Origin: an uncultured Ruminococcus sp.
Lineage (GTDB): Bacteria > Bacillota > Clostridia > Oscillospirales > Ruminococcaceae
Assembly (NCBI GenBank): GCA_946537565.1
Contig: CAMNFW010000021.1
Span: 1-15,307, forward strand
Length of the DNA stretch: 15,307 bases
Direction of reading: 5' to 3'
Under the pieces are notes generated by a model that saw only the letters and a program-made list of their open reading frames with translations, was not told the origin of the DNA and made no database searches. Below are positions 7,159 to 14,090 of the stretch, one piece after another (within the stretch, counting starts at the first letter, position 1; each line of letters starts with the position of its first letter). Both the position numbers and the translations under genes were made by a program.

Positions 7159-7187
7159 TTGAAATTTTAGATACTTTTTGGTATAAT
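7159..7187 (+). promoter_or_regulatory. Strong sigma-A promoter for the asp23-nusB-xseA operon
   Basis: TTGAAA at 7159-7164 and TATAAT at 7182-7187 are separated by exactly 17 bases, with TGG just before the -10 box giving an extended -10. This matches the vegetative consensus at 11 of 12 hexamer positions. Transcription would start near A7194. The -35 box abuts the spoIIIAH stop codon with no spacing. Confidence 0.9.
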
Positions 7188-7193
7188 AGTATT

Positions 7194-7342
7194 AAGTAGT
7201 GTGATAAGATAAATAGTTAAAATATCATACTCATATCTCTTGCCGGTCTGCCGTGAATTTTAATGACAGTATCGATCTAATTTGCATATAAGTGCAGAGG
7301 TTCGGTCTCGTCGGCAGATCAATAATTCCAGGGAGGTTAGAA
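7194..7342 (+). promoter_or_regulatory. Structured 5' leader of about 150 nt upstream of the Asp23-family gene
   Basis: The leader contains two inverted repeats. The first lies right at the presumed transcript start: AGTGTGATA (7198-7206) pairs with TATCATACT (7223-7231), 9 bp with one G-U and a 16-base loop. The second is long-range: GGTCTGCCG (7245-7253) pairs with CGGCAGATC (7312-7320), again 9 bp with one G-U, enclosing 58 bases. The second arm ends just before the ribosome binding site GGGAGG at 7331-7336. I do not recognise a known riboswitch class and see no open reading frame of note. A regulatory role is an inference from the structure. Confidence 0.55.
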
Positions 7343-7696
7343 ATGGACGAAGTTAAAAAAACTGCCGCAAGCAAACTTAAAATATCAGAAGATGTTATAA
7401 TCACTGTTGCTAAGCTTGCAGCACTGGACGTCAAGGGAGTTGCCGGCTTGGGCGGAGAAGTCAATAAAATGAGCAAGCTGAAAAAAAACGGTCCGATAAT
7501 CGTAAGCGTTATGGGCGGCGGTGTTGCGGCTATTGACATGAAAATAAAAGTTTACAGCACTGAAAAGGCTACAGTCGTTGCCCAGGAGGTACAGACTGCG
7601 GTAAAGGAAAATGTCCAGAATATGACAGGCGTTACTGTTGCAAGAGTTAACGTTACAGTCAGCGGTGCAGTGTTTGAGCAAGGAGATGGCAAATGA
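7343..7696 (+). CDS. Asp23/YqhY-family envelope stress protein
   Basis: The 117-residue protein is a clear Asp23/DUF322 family member. It has the N-terminal helix with KISEDVIITVAKLAAL, the GVAGLGG turn, and a C-terminal half with VAQEVQTAVKENVQNMTG leading into the closing strand VARVNVTVSGAVF. In B. subtilis the homologue in this place is yqhY, linked to fatty acid synthesis through the neighbouring accBC genes; those are not present here. Family members are small cytoplasmic or membrane-associated proteins of uncertain biochemical role. The ATG at 7343 has GGGAGG six bases upstream. An earlier in-frame start at 7292 lies inside the structured leader and has no ribosome binding site. The stop overlaps nusB by 4 bases (ATGA), indicating translational coupling. 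Confidence 0.92.
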   Translation: MDEVKKTAASKLKISEDVIITVAKLAALDVKGVAGLGGEVNKMSKLKKNGPIIVSVMGGGVAAIDMKIKVYSTEKATVVAQEVQTAVKENVQNMTGVTVARVNVTVSGAVFEQGDGK

Positions 7697-8106
7697 ACAG
7701 ACGTGAGGTTCGTGACAGCGCATTCAAGCTGATCTTTGAGCAGCTGCTGCGTGATGATGATATACAGGAGCTTTATGATATTGCAGAGGAGATCGAGGAA
7801 ATATCCGTCAATGATGAAGTCAGAAAGCTGGTAGACGGTACTCTCGCCCACAGCGATGAACTGGACGGAATTATCGAAAACTACAGTAAATCCAGAAAGC
7901 TCTCAAGAATCTCAAAGCTTAATCTTGCCATTCTCCGTCTTGCGCTGTATGAGTGCATTTATGACGATAATACCCCTGTAAATGCAGCTATCAGTGAGGC
8001 TGTGAGACTTGCAATGACGTATACTTACCAGGAGGATGCTTCATTTATAAACGGAATTCTCGGTGCTTACTCCCGTGAGAGCGGCAGCGGTGCAAAAGAT
8101 GAGTGA
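7693..8106 (+). CDS. nusB: Transcription antitermination factor NusB
   Basis: NusB pairs with NusE (ribosomal protein S10) and binds boxA RNA to support rRNA transcription. This 137-residue all-helical protein begins with NRREVRDSAFKLIFEQL, the typical NusB opening with its arginine-rich helix. It continues with SRKLSRISKLNLAILRLALYE and then the signature region NTPVNAAISEAVRLAMTY, ending in a SFINGILGAY motif. These are the classic conserved NusB blocks at normal length. AAGGAG at 7680-7685 lies seven bases before the ATG, which overlaps the previous stop. The 3' end overlaps the following TsaD-like gene by 8 bases. Position after an Asp23-family gene is the same as in B. subtilis. Confidence 0.97.
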   Translation: MNRREVRDSAFKLIFEQLLRDDDIQELYDIAEEIEEISVNDEVRKLVDGTLAHSDELDGIIENYSKSRKLSRISKLNLAILRLALYECIYDDNTPVNAAISEAVRLAMTYTYQEDASFINGILGAYSRESGSGAKDE

Positions 8107-9046
8107 TTTTCTCGGTATTGATACCAGTAATTATACCACCTCTGCGGCAATATATATAAGCGAGGAAAACCGTATAGTTCAGGCAAAAAAACTGCTTCCT
8201 GTCAAGGACGGCGAGCTTGGCCTCCGCCAGTCTGATGCAGTTTTTCATCATACAGTTCAGCTTCCGGAGATAGTAGAAAGCCTCTGTGAAAGCTGCATTC
8301 CAGGCGATATAAAAGCGGCAGCAGCTTCTGCAAGGCCGAGAAATGCACAGGGGTCATATATGCCGTGTTTTCTCTGCGGCAGCGGCTTTGTACGTTCATT
8401 CGGCGCTCTGAGAAATATACCGGTCTACGAAACATCTCATCAGGTGGGTCATGTTCTGGCAGCACTTTACTCTGCGGACAGGCTTGATCTGGTGAATGAA
8501 CCGTTTATAGCTTTCCATGCCAGCGGCGGAACTACTGACAGCTTTTACTGCGAGCCGGACGGCGAGCTTATCCTGCGTCAGCAGGAGATCGGCTGTTCCC
8601 TCGATCTTAAAGCCGGACAGGCTGTGGACAGAGTCGGCGTGATGCTGGGACTAAAGTTCCCATGCGGCGCAGAACTTGAAAAGCTGGCGGTGAAAGCCGA
8701 CAGGACTTTTAAAGTCAAGGTCGTTATAAAGGACGGCAGCTGTTGTATGTCCGGTATTGAGAATAAGTGCAGGGTTATGCTGAAAAATGGCGAAAAGCCT
8801 GAAAATATAGCAAGATACTGCCTTGACTTCATAGCGGAGACAGTTGCTGCAATGACCAGGTATGACATTGATAAATATGGGGATATTCCGGTTATTTTTG
8901 CTGGTGGAGTAATGTCGGATACAATAATCCGGGAAAGACTGTCTCAGGAGTTTTCCGGAGCTGCCTTTGCAGAGCCTGCATTTTCCTGTGATAACGCTGC
9001 TGGTATCGCTATATTCGGTTATCTTAAATATAAGGGAGAAAAGTGA
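8099..9046 (+). CDS. TsaD/Kae1-like protein (peptidase M22 family paralogue)
   Basis: This 315-residue ASKHA-fold protein resembles TsaD (Gcp), the enzyme that forms t6A37 in tRNA, but is diverged and probably a paralogue. Family landmarks are present in order: LGIDTSNYTTS at residues 5-15; the metal-site HxxxH as HQVGH at 114-118; HASGGTTDSF at 140-149 in place of VSGGHT; GQAVDRVGVMLGL at 173-185 in place of GEAFDKVA; FAGGV at 267-271; and SCDNAAGIA at 296-304, keeping the metal-ligand aspartate of TsaD. It probably binds ATP and a metal ion, but the substrate is unknown. It sits between nusB (8-base overlap) and xseA, where B. subtilis has folD. The ATG at 8099 lacks a strong ribosome binding site, so coupling to nusB is likely. 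I expect the true tsaD elsewhere in the genome; if it is missing, this gene would be the candidate. Confidence 0.85.
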   Translation: MSDFLGIDTSNYTTSAAIYISEENRIVQAKKLLPVKDGELGLRQSDAVFHHTVQLPEIVESLCESCIPGDIKAAAASARPRNAQGSYMPCFLCGSGFVRSFGALRNIPVYETSHQVGHVLAALYSADRLDLVNEPFIAFHASGGTTDSFYCEPDGELILRQQEIGCSLDLKAGQAVDRVGVMLGLKFPCGAELEKLAVKADRTFKVKVVIKDGSCCMSGIENKCRVMLKNGEKPENIARYCLDFIAETVAAMTRYDIDKYGDIPVIFAGGVMSDTIIRERLSQEFSGAAFAEPAFSCDNAAGIAIFGYLKYKGEK

Positions 9047-10230
9047 TGCCGGTACTGACAGTAACTCAGATAAATAAATATCTCAGCTTTAAGATCGGCG
9101 GAGACAAGAATCTACAGGGAATTATGGCAAAGGGCGAGATCAGTGATTTTGTATGTCACTGGAAAAGCGGCCATATGTATTTTTCTCTTAAAGACAGCGC
9201 AAGCACTATCCGGGCTGTGATGTTCGCATCGGCTGCAAAACGGCTGAAATTCACTCCGGAAGACGGCATGGAGGTCGTAGTTTCGGGAAGTGTGAATGTA
9301 TATGAGCGTGATGGTGTATATCAGCTTTATGTAAATGATATAATCCCTGAGGGCACAGGAAAAAACGGTGCTGCTCTTGAACAGCTTAAAAAGAAGCTGG
9401 AAAAGGAAGGAATATTTGCAAAAGAGCATAAGCGTCCGCTGCCGGAAATGCCAAAAAAAATAGGCGTTGTCACTTCTCTCAGCGGAGCAGCTGTACGGGA
9501 TATAATAAATGTTCTTACAAGGCGGTATCCTCTCTGTGAGGTCTATGCAGTGGATGCTCTTGTTCAGGGAGAAAATGCGCCTGATTCTATCTGCCGTGGA
9601 ATACTGACGGCTGAGAATGCAGGCTGTGATGTGATAATTGTCGGCAGGGGAGGCGGTTCCTCTGAAGATCTCAGCGCATTCAACACCGAAAAGACTGCCA
9701 GAGCTGTATATGGCTGCGAGGTGCCTGTAATATCAGCTGTCGGCCATGAAATAGACTATACCGTAACTGATCTGGCTGCGGATATGCGTGCGCCTACACC
9801 TTCTGCGGCAGCTGAACTGGCTGCACCTGATATATCAGTAATTGCCGGAAGAATAGATGTATTGGAAAGACGAATTGCAGCTTCGGCAAACGCTTTACTT
9901 AACAGGTCTGAGGATAAACTAAGAGCTTGCGAGCTTAGACTGAATGCTCAGTCACCGGAGAAGCGCCTGGAAAATATATCCGACAGACTGGATTCATTGA
10001 CTAAGCGTCAGATGCTGGCTTTCGGAAGCTATATCTCCAGACAGGACGGCAGACTTGGCGAATGTATCGCAAGGCTGGAAAGTCTCAGTCCGCTGAAAGT
10101 CATGGCAAGAGGCTATTCACTGGTTTATTCCGGTGAAAAGCTGGTGAGAAGCAGCAATGAGATAAATGTTGGAGATACAGTCCGGCTGCGGTTCAGTGAA
10201 GGCGAAGCAGAGGCTGTTATCACTAAATAA
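9046..10230 (+). CDS. xseA: Exodeoxyribonuclease VII large subunit
   Basis: XseA is the catalytic subunit of exonuclease VII, which degrades single-stranded DNA from both ends. The 394 residues show an N-terminal OB-fold (about 1-100, with IMAKGEISDF and GHMYFSLKD) and a catalytic domain. That domain has VVTSLSGAAVRDI at 141-153, GRGGGSSEDL at 200-209, SAVGHEIDYT at 230-239 and DMRAPTPSAAAEL at 246-258. A helical C-terminus follows, ending with MARGYSLVYS. All usual motifs are present, although the common TSPTGAA is TSLSGAA here. I prefer ATG 9046 over GTG 9043 because GGGAG at 9034-9038 then has 7-base spacing. The start overlaps the previous stop as TGATG. Length is typical of clostridial forms, shorter than E. 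coli XseA (456). Confidence 0.96.
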   Translation: MPVLTVTQINKYLSFKIGGDKNLQGIMAKGEISDFVCHWKSGHMYFSLKDSASTIRAVMFASAAKRLKFTPEDGMEVVVSGSVNVYERDGVYQLYVNDIIPEGTGKNGAALEQLKKKLEKEGIFAKEHKRPLPEMPKKIGVVTSLSGAAVRDIINVLTRRYPLCEVYAVDALVQGENAPDSICRGILTAENAGCDVIIVGRGGGSSEDLSAFNTEKTARAVYGCEVPVISAVGHEIDYTVTDLAADMRAPTPSAAAELAAPDISVIAGRIDVLERRIAASANALLNRSEDKLRACELRLNAQSPEKRLENISDRLDSLTKRQMLAFGSYISRQDGRLGECIARLESLSPLKVMARGYSLVYSGEKLVRSSNEINVGDTVRLRFSEGEAEAVITK

Positions 10231-10252
10231 TTATAAATTTTACGGTGAAAAT

Positions 10253-10453
10253 ATGGTAGAAAAAATTTCCTTTGAAGATAATATGAAAAGACTCAGCGCA
10301 ATTACTGCTGAACTTGAAAAAGGTGATATTCCGCTGGAAAAAGCGGTGGAGCTGTACGGTGAGGGCGCAAAGCTCGCAGCTGTCTGCAGAAAACAGCTCG
10401 ACGAAGCAAAAATAAAGATAACGGAGGTTGGCGGCACTGCAGCGTCAGAATAA
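10253..10453 (+). CDS. xseB: Exodeoxyribonuclease VII small subunit
   Basis: XseB binds along the XseA helical stalk and is needed for exonuclease VII activity. The 66-residue sequence has the family hallmark SFEDNMKRLSAITAELEKG, then IPLEKAVELYGEGAKL and a basic helix with CRKQLDEAKIKI. It is a little short for the family (about 75-85) but complete. The ATG at 10253 is 22 bases after the xseA stop, with only a weak GGTGA-type site upstream. An in-frame start at 10166 inside xseA is implausible because it would add a non-conserved extension. ispA begins four bases after its stop. Confidence 0.95.
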   Translation: MVEKISFEDNMKRLSAITAELEKGDIPLEKAVELYGEGAKLAAVCRKQLDEAKIKITEVGGTAASE

Positions 10454-10457
10454 AGCT

Positions 10458-11354
10458 ATGGATAAGAATAAATTTGAAGAGAAACTTAGACGGTACATGG
10501 ATATCACAGAGGAAAAGCTCAAGACTTTCAATAACTATACTGATGAGAATAAGCCTCAGAAAACTCTCATTGATGCTATGAATTATTCACTTTCTGCCGG
10601 CGGAAAAAGAGTAAGACCAGTTCTGGTATACGCTTTCTGCGAGGCTCTTGGCGGCGATATCCAGAAGGCTGCCGCTCCTGCCTGCGCTATTGAAATGGTC
10701 CATACCTTCTCACTGATACACGATGATCTTCCGGAAATGGACAACGATGATATGAGAAGAGGTCAGCCTTCGTGCCATAAAAAATTTGATGTAGCTACAG
10801 CTCTTCTTGCCGGCGATGCCCTTGCAGTTCTTCCTTTTGAAATAATTGCAGATGCAGCTGATCTTTCGCCGGAGCAGAAGGTGCTTATCATGTCTGTGCT
10901 TGCCAATTCAATGGGAAGAGACGGCATGATCGGCGGTCAGGTCATTGATATGGAATATGAGAACCGTAATGATATCACTGAAGATGACCTGAGAAATATG
11001 TACCGCTGCAAGACTGGTCAGCTCATTGCTGTATCCTGTGTTATGGGCGCAATATGTGCAGATGCCGGAAATGACACTCTTCGTGCTGCGGCTGAGTACG
11101 GAATGAGACTCGGACTCGCCTTCCAGATCGTTGATGACATACTTGACGTTACAAGTACCACTGAGGAGCTTGGAAAGCCTGTCGGCAGCGACGAGAAATC
11201 TCATAAGACCACTTTCGTTACACTTTACGGCATTGAAAAGGCTCTTGAAATAGCCGATAAATCTACTGCTGAAGCTCTCGAATGGCTGGACGGGATCTAT
11301 GGTTCAGAGTTCCTGAGAGACTTTACTGAATATTTACTCAGACGTAAAAAATAA
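10458..11354 (+). CDS. ispA: Farnesyl/geranyl diphosphate synthase (polyprenyl synthetase)
   Basis: This 298-residue enzyme condenses isopentenyl and dimethylallyl diphosphates into geranyl and farnesyl diphosphate, supplying undecaprenyl phosphate and quinone-type synthesis. Motifs: GGKRVRP at 48-54 for diphosphate binding; the first aspartate-rich motif DDLPEMD at 89-95, with the two-residue insertion typical of bacterial type II farnesyl synthases; GGQ at 159-161; and the second motif DDILD at 226-230. The length is normal. The ATG at 10458 has no good ribosome binding site nearby, but it lies 4 bases after the xseB stop, so re-initiation is likely. An in-frame TTG at 10428, with GGAGG touching it, is a poor alternative. 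The neighbouring dxs feeds the same pathway. Confidence 0.96.
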   Translation: MDKNKFEEKLRRYMDITEEKLKTFNNYTDENKPQKTLIDAMNYSLSAGGKRVRPVLVYAFCEALGGDIQKAAAPACAIEMVHTFSLIHDDLPEMDNDDMRRGQPSCHKKFDVATALLAGDALAVLPFEIIADAADLSPEQKVLIMSVLANSMGRDGMIGGQVIDMEYENRNDITEDDLRNMYRCKTGQLIAVSCVMGAICADAGNDTLRAAAEYGMRLGLAFQIVDDILDVTSTTEELGKPVGSDEKSHKTTFVTLYGIEKALEIADKSTAEALEWLDGIYGSEFLRDFTEYLLRRKK

Positions 11355-11356
11355 AT

Positions 11357-11387
11357 AAGGAGCAGCGGGGAAACTCGCCTGAATGAG
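11357..11387 (+). promoter_or_regulatory. Split ribosome binding region of dxs with a GAAA-loop hairpin
   Basis: AAGGAG at 11357-11362 is the only good Shine-Dalgarno sequence before dxs, but it lies 25 bases from the ATG at 11388. Between them GCGGG (11365-11369) and CTCGC (11374-11378) pair around a GAAA tetraloop, with one G-T pair. Folding would shorten the effective spacing to roughly 11 bases. This is an inference from sequence only. Confidence 0.45.
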
Positions 11388-13274
11388 ATGAAAAAAAATA
11401 TTAATGACGGCAGCAAAAGGGTGAGCTTATCTGAGCTTGCCCTGCCTGATGATCTAAAGGAGCTGTCACTCTCTCAGTGCAGTTATCTTTGCGGTGAGAT
11501 AAGAAATATGCTTATCTCAACTGTTTCAAAAAACGGCGGACACCTTGCCTCAAATCTGGGTGTAGTAGAGCTGACGATGGCTATACACCGTAATTTTGAC
11601 TCTCCTGATGACAAGATAGTCTGGGATGTCGGGCATCAGTCATATGTACACAAGATACTCACAGGCAGGGCAGAACAGTTTTCGGAACTGCGCCAGGAAA
11701 ATGGTATTTCCGGATTCCCTAAGCCGGAGGAATCTGTGCATGATGTCTGTATCAGCGGCCACAGCAGCACTTCACTGTCTGTGGCAAGCGGAATTGCCGC
11801 TGCTATGAAGCTTCAGGGAAAAGAAAACTATGCTGTAGCTGTTATAGGCGACGGTGCAATGACAGGCGGAATGATTTATGAAGCCATGAATAACTGCTCA
11901 CCTGACAGCAATCTTGTTGTAATACTAAATGATAATAATATGTCCATATCCAAGAGCGTAGGGTCTCTCCAGACTTATCTGAGTACCCTCAGAAGCAGCG
12001 AGGGCTATATCAATACCAAGCGTGCTGTTGAAAAAACTCTCAACCGTATCCCGGTGCTTGGAACTAAAACTGCTAAGGGTATCAAAAAAGCCAAAGACTC
12101 TATCCGCTCTACTATACTTGAGCATAATCTCTTTGAGGATATGGGATTTATATACCTCGGACCTGTCAACGGTCATAATATACAGGAGCTTGATAAGGTT
12201 CTAAGACTGGCAAAGACCTATCACCGCCCGGTTTTTGTTCACGTTAAGACAATTAAGGGCAAGGGCTATATGCCGGCTGAACAGAATCCCGGCGAATACC
12301 ACGGTATATCCAAATTTGATATCGTAACCGGAAATCCGGAGGTATCAGCCAGCGACAGCTATTCAACAGTTTTCGGCAGGGAGCTTGTGAAGCTTGCTGA
12401 ACAGGACGACAGGATATGTGCCATTACTGCTGCAATGAAATACGGCACCGGACTGCAATTTTTCGGAAAGCAGTTCCCGGACAGATTTTTTGATGTGGGT
12501 ATTGCGGAGCAGCACGCAGTTACCTTTGGTGCAGGACTTGCTGCAATGGGGCAGATACCGGTGTTTGCGGTGTATTCGACATTTTTGCAGCGAGCTTATG
12601 ACCAGCTTGTACACGATGTTTCAATTGGAAGGCTACACCTTGTGCTTGGAATAGATCGGGCAGGCATAGTGGGTGAGGACGGTGAAACTCATCAGGGTCT
12701 GCTGGATGTGCCGATGCTGACTACCATTCCGAATACAACGATATATTCACCGTCATGCTATGAAGAGCTTAAGCTCTGCATGAAAAAGGCTATATTTGCG
12801 AATAAATGTCTTACCGCTATCCGTTACCCAAGAGGTGCGGAGGAAGTAAGCTTTAATACAAGCTATCTGAATACAGAATATCTCTTTATGCGTACCGGCA
12901 GTGATATTCTTATCATCACCTATGGAAGAACATATAATGAGGCTTACAAGGCTAAGGAAATGCTGAAAAATGAAGGCATTAACTGTGATGTTCTTAAGCT
13001 GACAAAAATATTCCCGATCGCTCGTGAGCTGGTAAATGAGATAAAGAAATACAAGGATATTGTCTTCTTTGAGGAAGCAATGGGCAGCGGAAGTATTTCC
13101 GAAAAGCTTGGAGATCTGCTTGCTGAAAGTGACTATTCCGGCTGCTATAGCCGTGTAACTGCCAATGGCTATGTTAAACAGGCTTCTGTGAGAGCTTCAC
13201 TGGAGATGCTGGGTCTTACATCTGAAAAAATGGCTGAGCATATCCGGAGGATAAACGAAAATGGCAAGGCTTGA
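11388..13274 (+). CDS. dxs: 1-deoxy-D-xylulose-5-phosphate synthase
   Basis: DXS condenses pyruvate and glyceraldehyde 3-phosphate using thiamine diphosphate, the first step of the MEP isoprenoid pathway. The 628 residues match the family. Visible landmarks: GGHLASNLGVVEL at 50-62 with the active-site histidine 51; DVGHQSYVHK at 80-89; the thiamine diphosphate/Mg site GDGAMTGG at 154-161 with NDNNMSIS at 181-188; DVGIAEQHAV with catalytic glutamate 374; and YPRG in the C-terminal half. The start is the least certain part. ATG 11388 has its Shine-Dalgarno far upstream across a hairpin, and GTG at 11421 is possible because conservation only becomes clear after that point. The 3' end overlaps tlyA by 14 bases. 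Confidence 0.96.
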   Translation: MKKNINDGSKRVSLSELALPDDLKELSLSQCSYLCGEIRNMLISTVSKNGGHLASNLGVVELTMAIHRNFDSPDDKIVWDVGHQSYVHKILTGRAEQFSELRQENGISGFPKPEESVHDVCISGHSSTSLSVASGIAAAMKLQGKENYAVAVIGDGAMTGGMIYEAMNNCSPDSNLVVILNDNNMSISKSVGSLQTYLSTLRSSEGYINTKRAVEKTLNRIPVLGTKTAKGIKKAKDSIRSTILEHNLFEDMGFIYLGPVNGHNIQELDKVLRLAKTYHRPVFVHVKTIKGKGYMPAEQNPGEYHGISKFDIVTGNPEVSASDSYSTVFGRELVKLAEQDDRICAITAAMKYGTGLQFFGKQFPDRFFDVGIAEQHAVTFGAGLAAMGQIPVFAVYSTFLQRAYDQLVHDVSIGRLHLVLGIDRAGIVGEDGETHQGLLDVPMLTTIPNTTIYSPSCYEELKLCMKKAIFANKCLTAIRYPRGAEEVSFNTSYLNTEYLFMRTGSDILIITYGRTYNEAYKAKEMLKNEGINCDVLKLTKIFPIARELVNEIKKYKDIVFFEEAMGSGSISEKLGDLLAESDYSGCYSRVTANGYVKQASVRASLEMLGLTSEKMAEHIRRINENGKA

Positions 13275-14046
13275 TGCTGAGCTTGTTGCGAGAGGGATCG
13301 CAAGGAGCAGAGAACGTGCTAAGGAAATGATACGCTCAGGTGCCGTGACTGTCAACGGTGTCACTGCAAAAAAAGCTTCTGCTGAGGTCGGTGAAGCAGA
13401 TGATATCCAGTCTTCAGAGCAGGAGCTGTACGTTGGCAGAGGTGCGCTGAAACTGAAAAAAGCAGTCGAGCATTTCGGTATCGACCTTAAGGATAAGATA
13501 TGTATTGATATAGGTGCATCAACCGGAGGATTCACTGAATTTTTGCTAATGCAGGGAGCTGCAAGGGTATATTCAGTGGACGTTGGCAGCGGTCAGCTGG
13601 CTGAAACTCTGCGGAATGACAGCAGGGTAGTAAACATGGAAAATACAGATATACGCACGGTTTCTGCTGAAGATATTGGAGGCTGTGCGGACTTTGTATG
13701 TATTGATGTATCGTTTATATCACTGGAAAAAATCCTTCCCAAAGCGGCTGAGCTGTTAAACAGTGAAGGCTGCGGAGCATTTCTTCTTAAACCGCAGTTT
13801 GAAGCCGGAAAGAAAGATGTGGGCAAGGGCGGCATCGTCAAAGACAGGAAAGTGCATATCCGTGTGCTTTCGCATCTGGACAGTGCAATGCGGTGCGCCG
13901 GACTTAAGCCGGAGGGTTATACATTTTCGCCTATAAAGGGCGGAAGCGGTAATATCGAGTATCTTGTAAAGGTTAAAAAGGACGGCAGGGAGCCTGTTTT
14001 ATGGGATTTCCGCAGGCTTGTGGAGGAAGCGTTTTCTGAGCTGTGA
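13261..14046 (+). CDS. tlyA: TlyA-family rRNA 2'-O-methyltransferase (S4 + FtsJ domains)
   Basis: TlyA/YqxC proteins couple an N-terminal S4 RNA-binding domain to an FtsJ-like methyltransferase; characterised members methylate ribosomal RNA ribose. In 261 residues I see the S4 domain (about 1-60, RLDAELVARGIARSRERAK) and the linker YVGRGALKL. The SAM-binding motif DIGASTGGFTEFLL lies at 83-96, followed by VYSVDVGSGQL. The FtsJ tetrad K64-D149-K177-E233 is intact, so activity is plausible. GGAGG at 13246-13250 lies ten bases before the ATG, inside the end of dxs. Length and position after dxs match B. subtilis yqxC. Some family members in mycobacteria and Brachyspira were first described as haemolysins. 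Confidence 0.95.
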   Translation: MARLDAELVARGIARSRERAKEMIRSGAVTVNGVTAKKASAEVGEADDIQSSEQELYVGRGALKLKKAVEHFGIDLKDKICIDIGASTGGFTEFLLMQGAARVYSVDVGSGQLAETLRNDSRVVNMENTDIRTVSAEDIGGCADFVCIDVSFISLEKILPKAAELLNSEGCGAFLLKPQFEAGKKDVGKGGIVKDRKVHIRVLSHLDSAMRCAGLKPEGYTFSPIKGGSGNIEYLVKVKKDGREPVLWDFRRLVEEAFSEL

Positions 14047-14090
14047 CAATTAATGCTGTGAAAAAATTTTTATAGACAGGAGGGATTATA

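Noticed and set aside
7194..7342. T-box, TPP or other known riboswitch in the asp23 leader
   Set aside because: No T-box AGGGUGGNACCGCG-like sequence, thi-box or other signature was found, and no terminator is present in the leader.
14043..14076. Possible promoter before the 103-residue gene (GTGACA and TATAGA)
   Set aside because: The two boxes are 22 bases apart, too far for sigma-A, and the -35 match is poor; co-transcription with tlyA is simpler.
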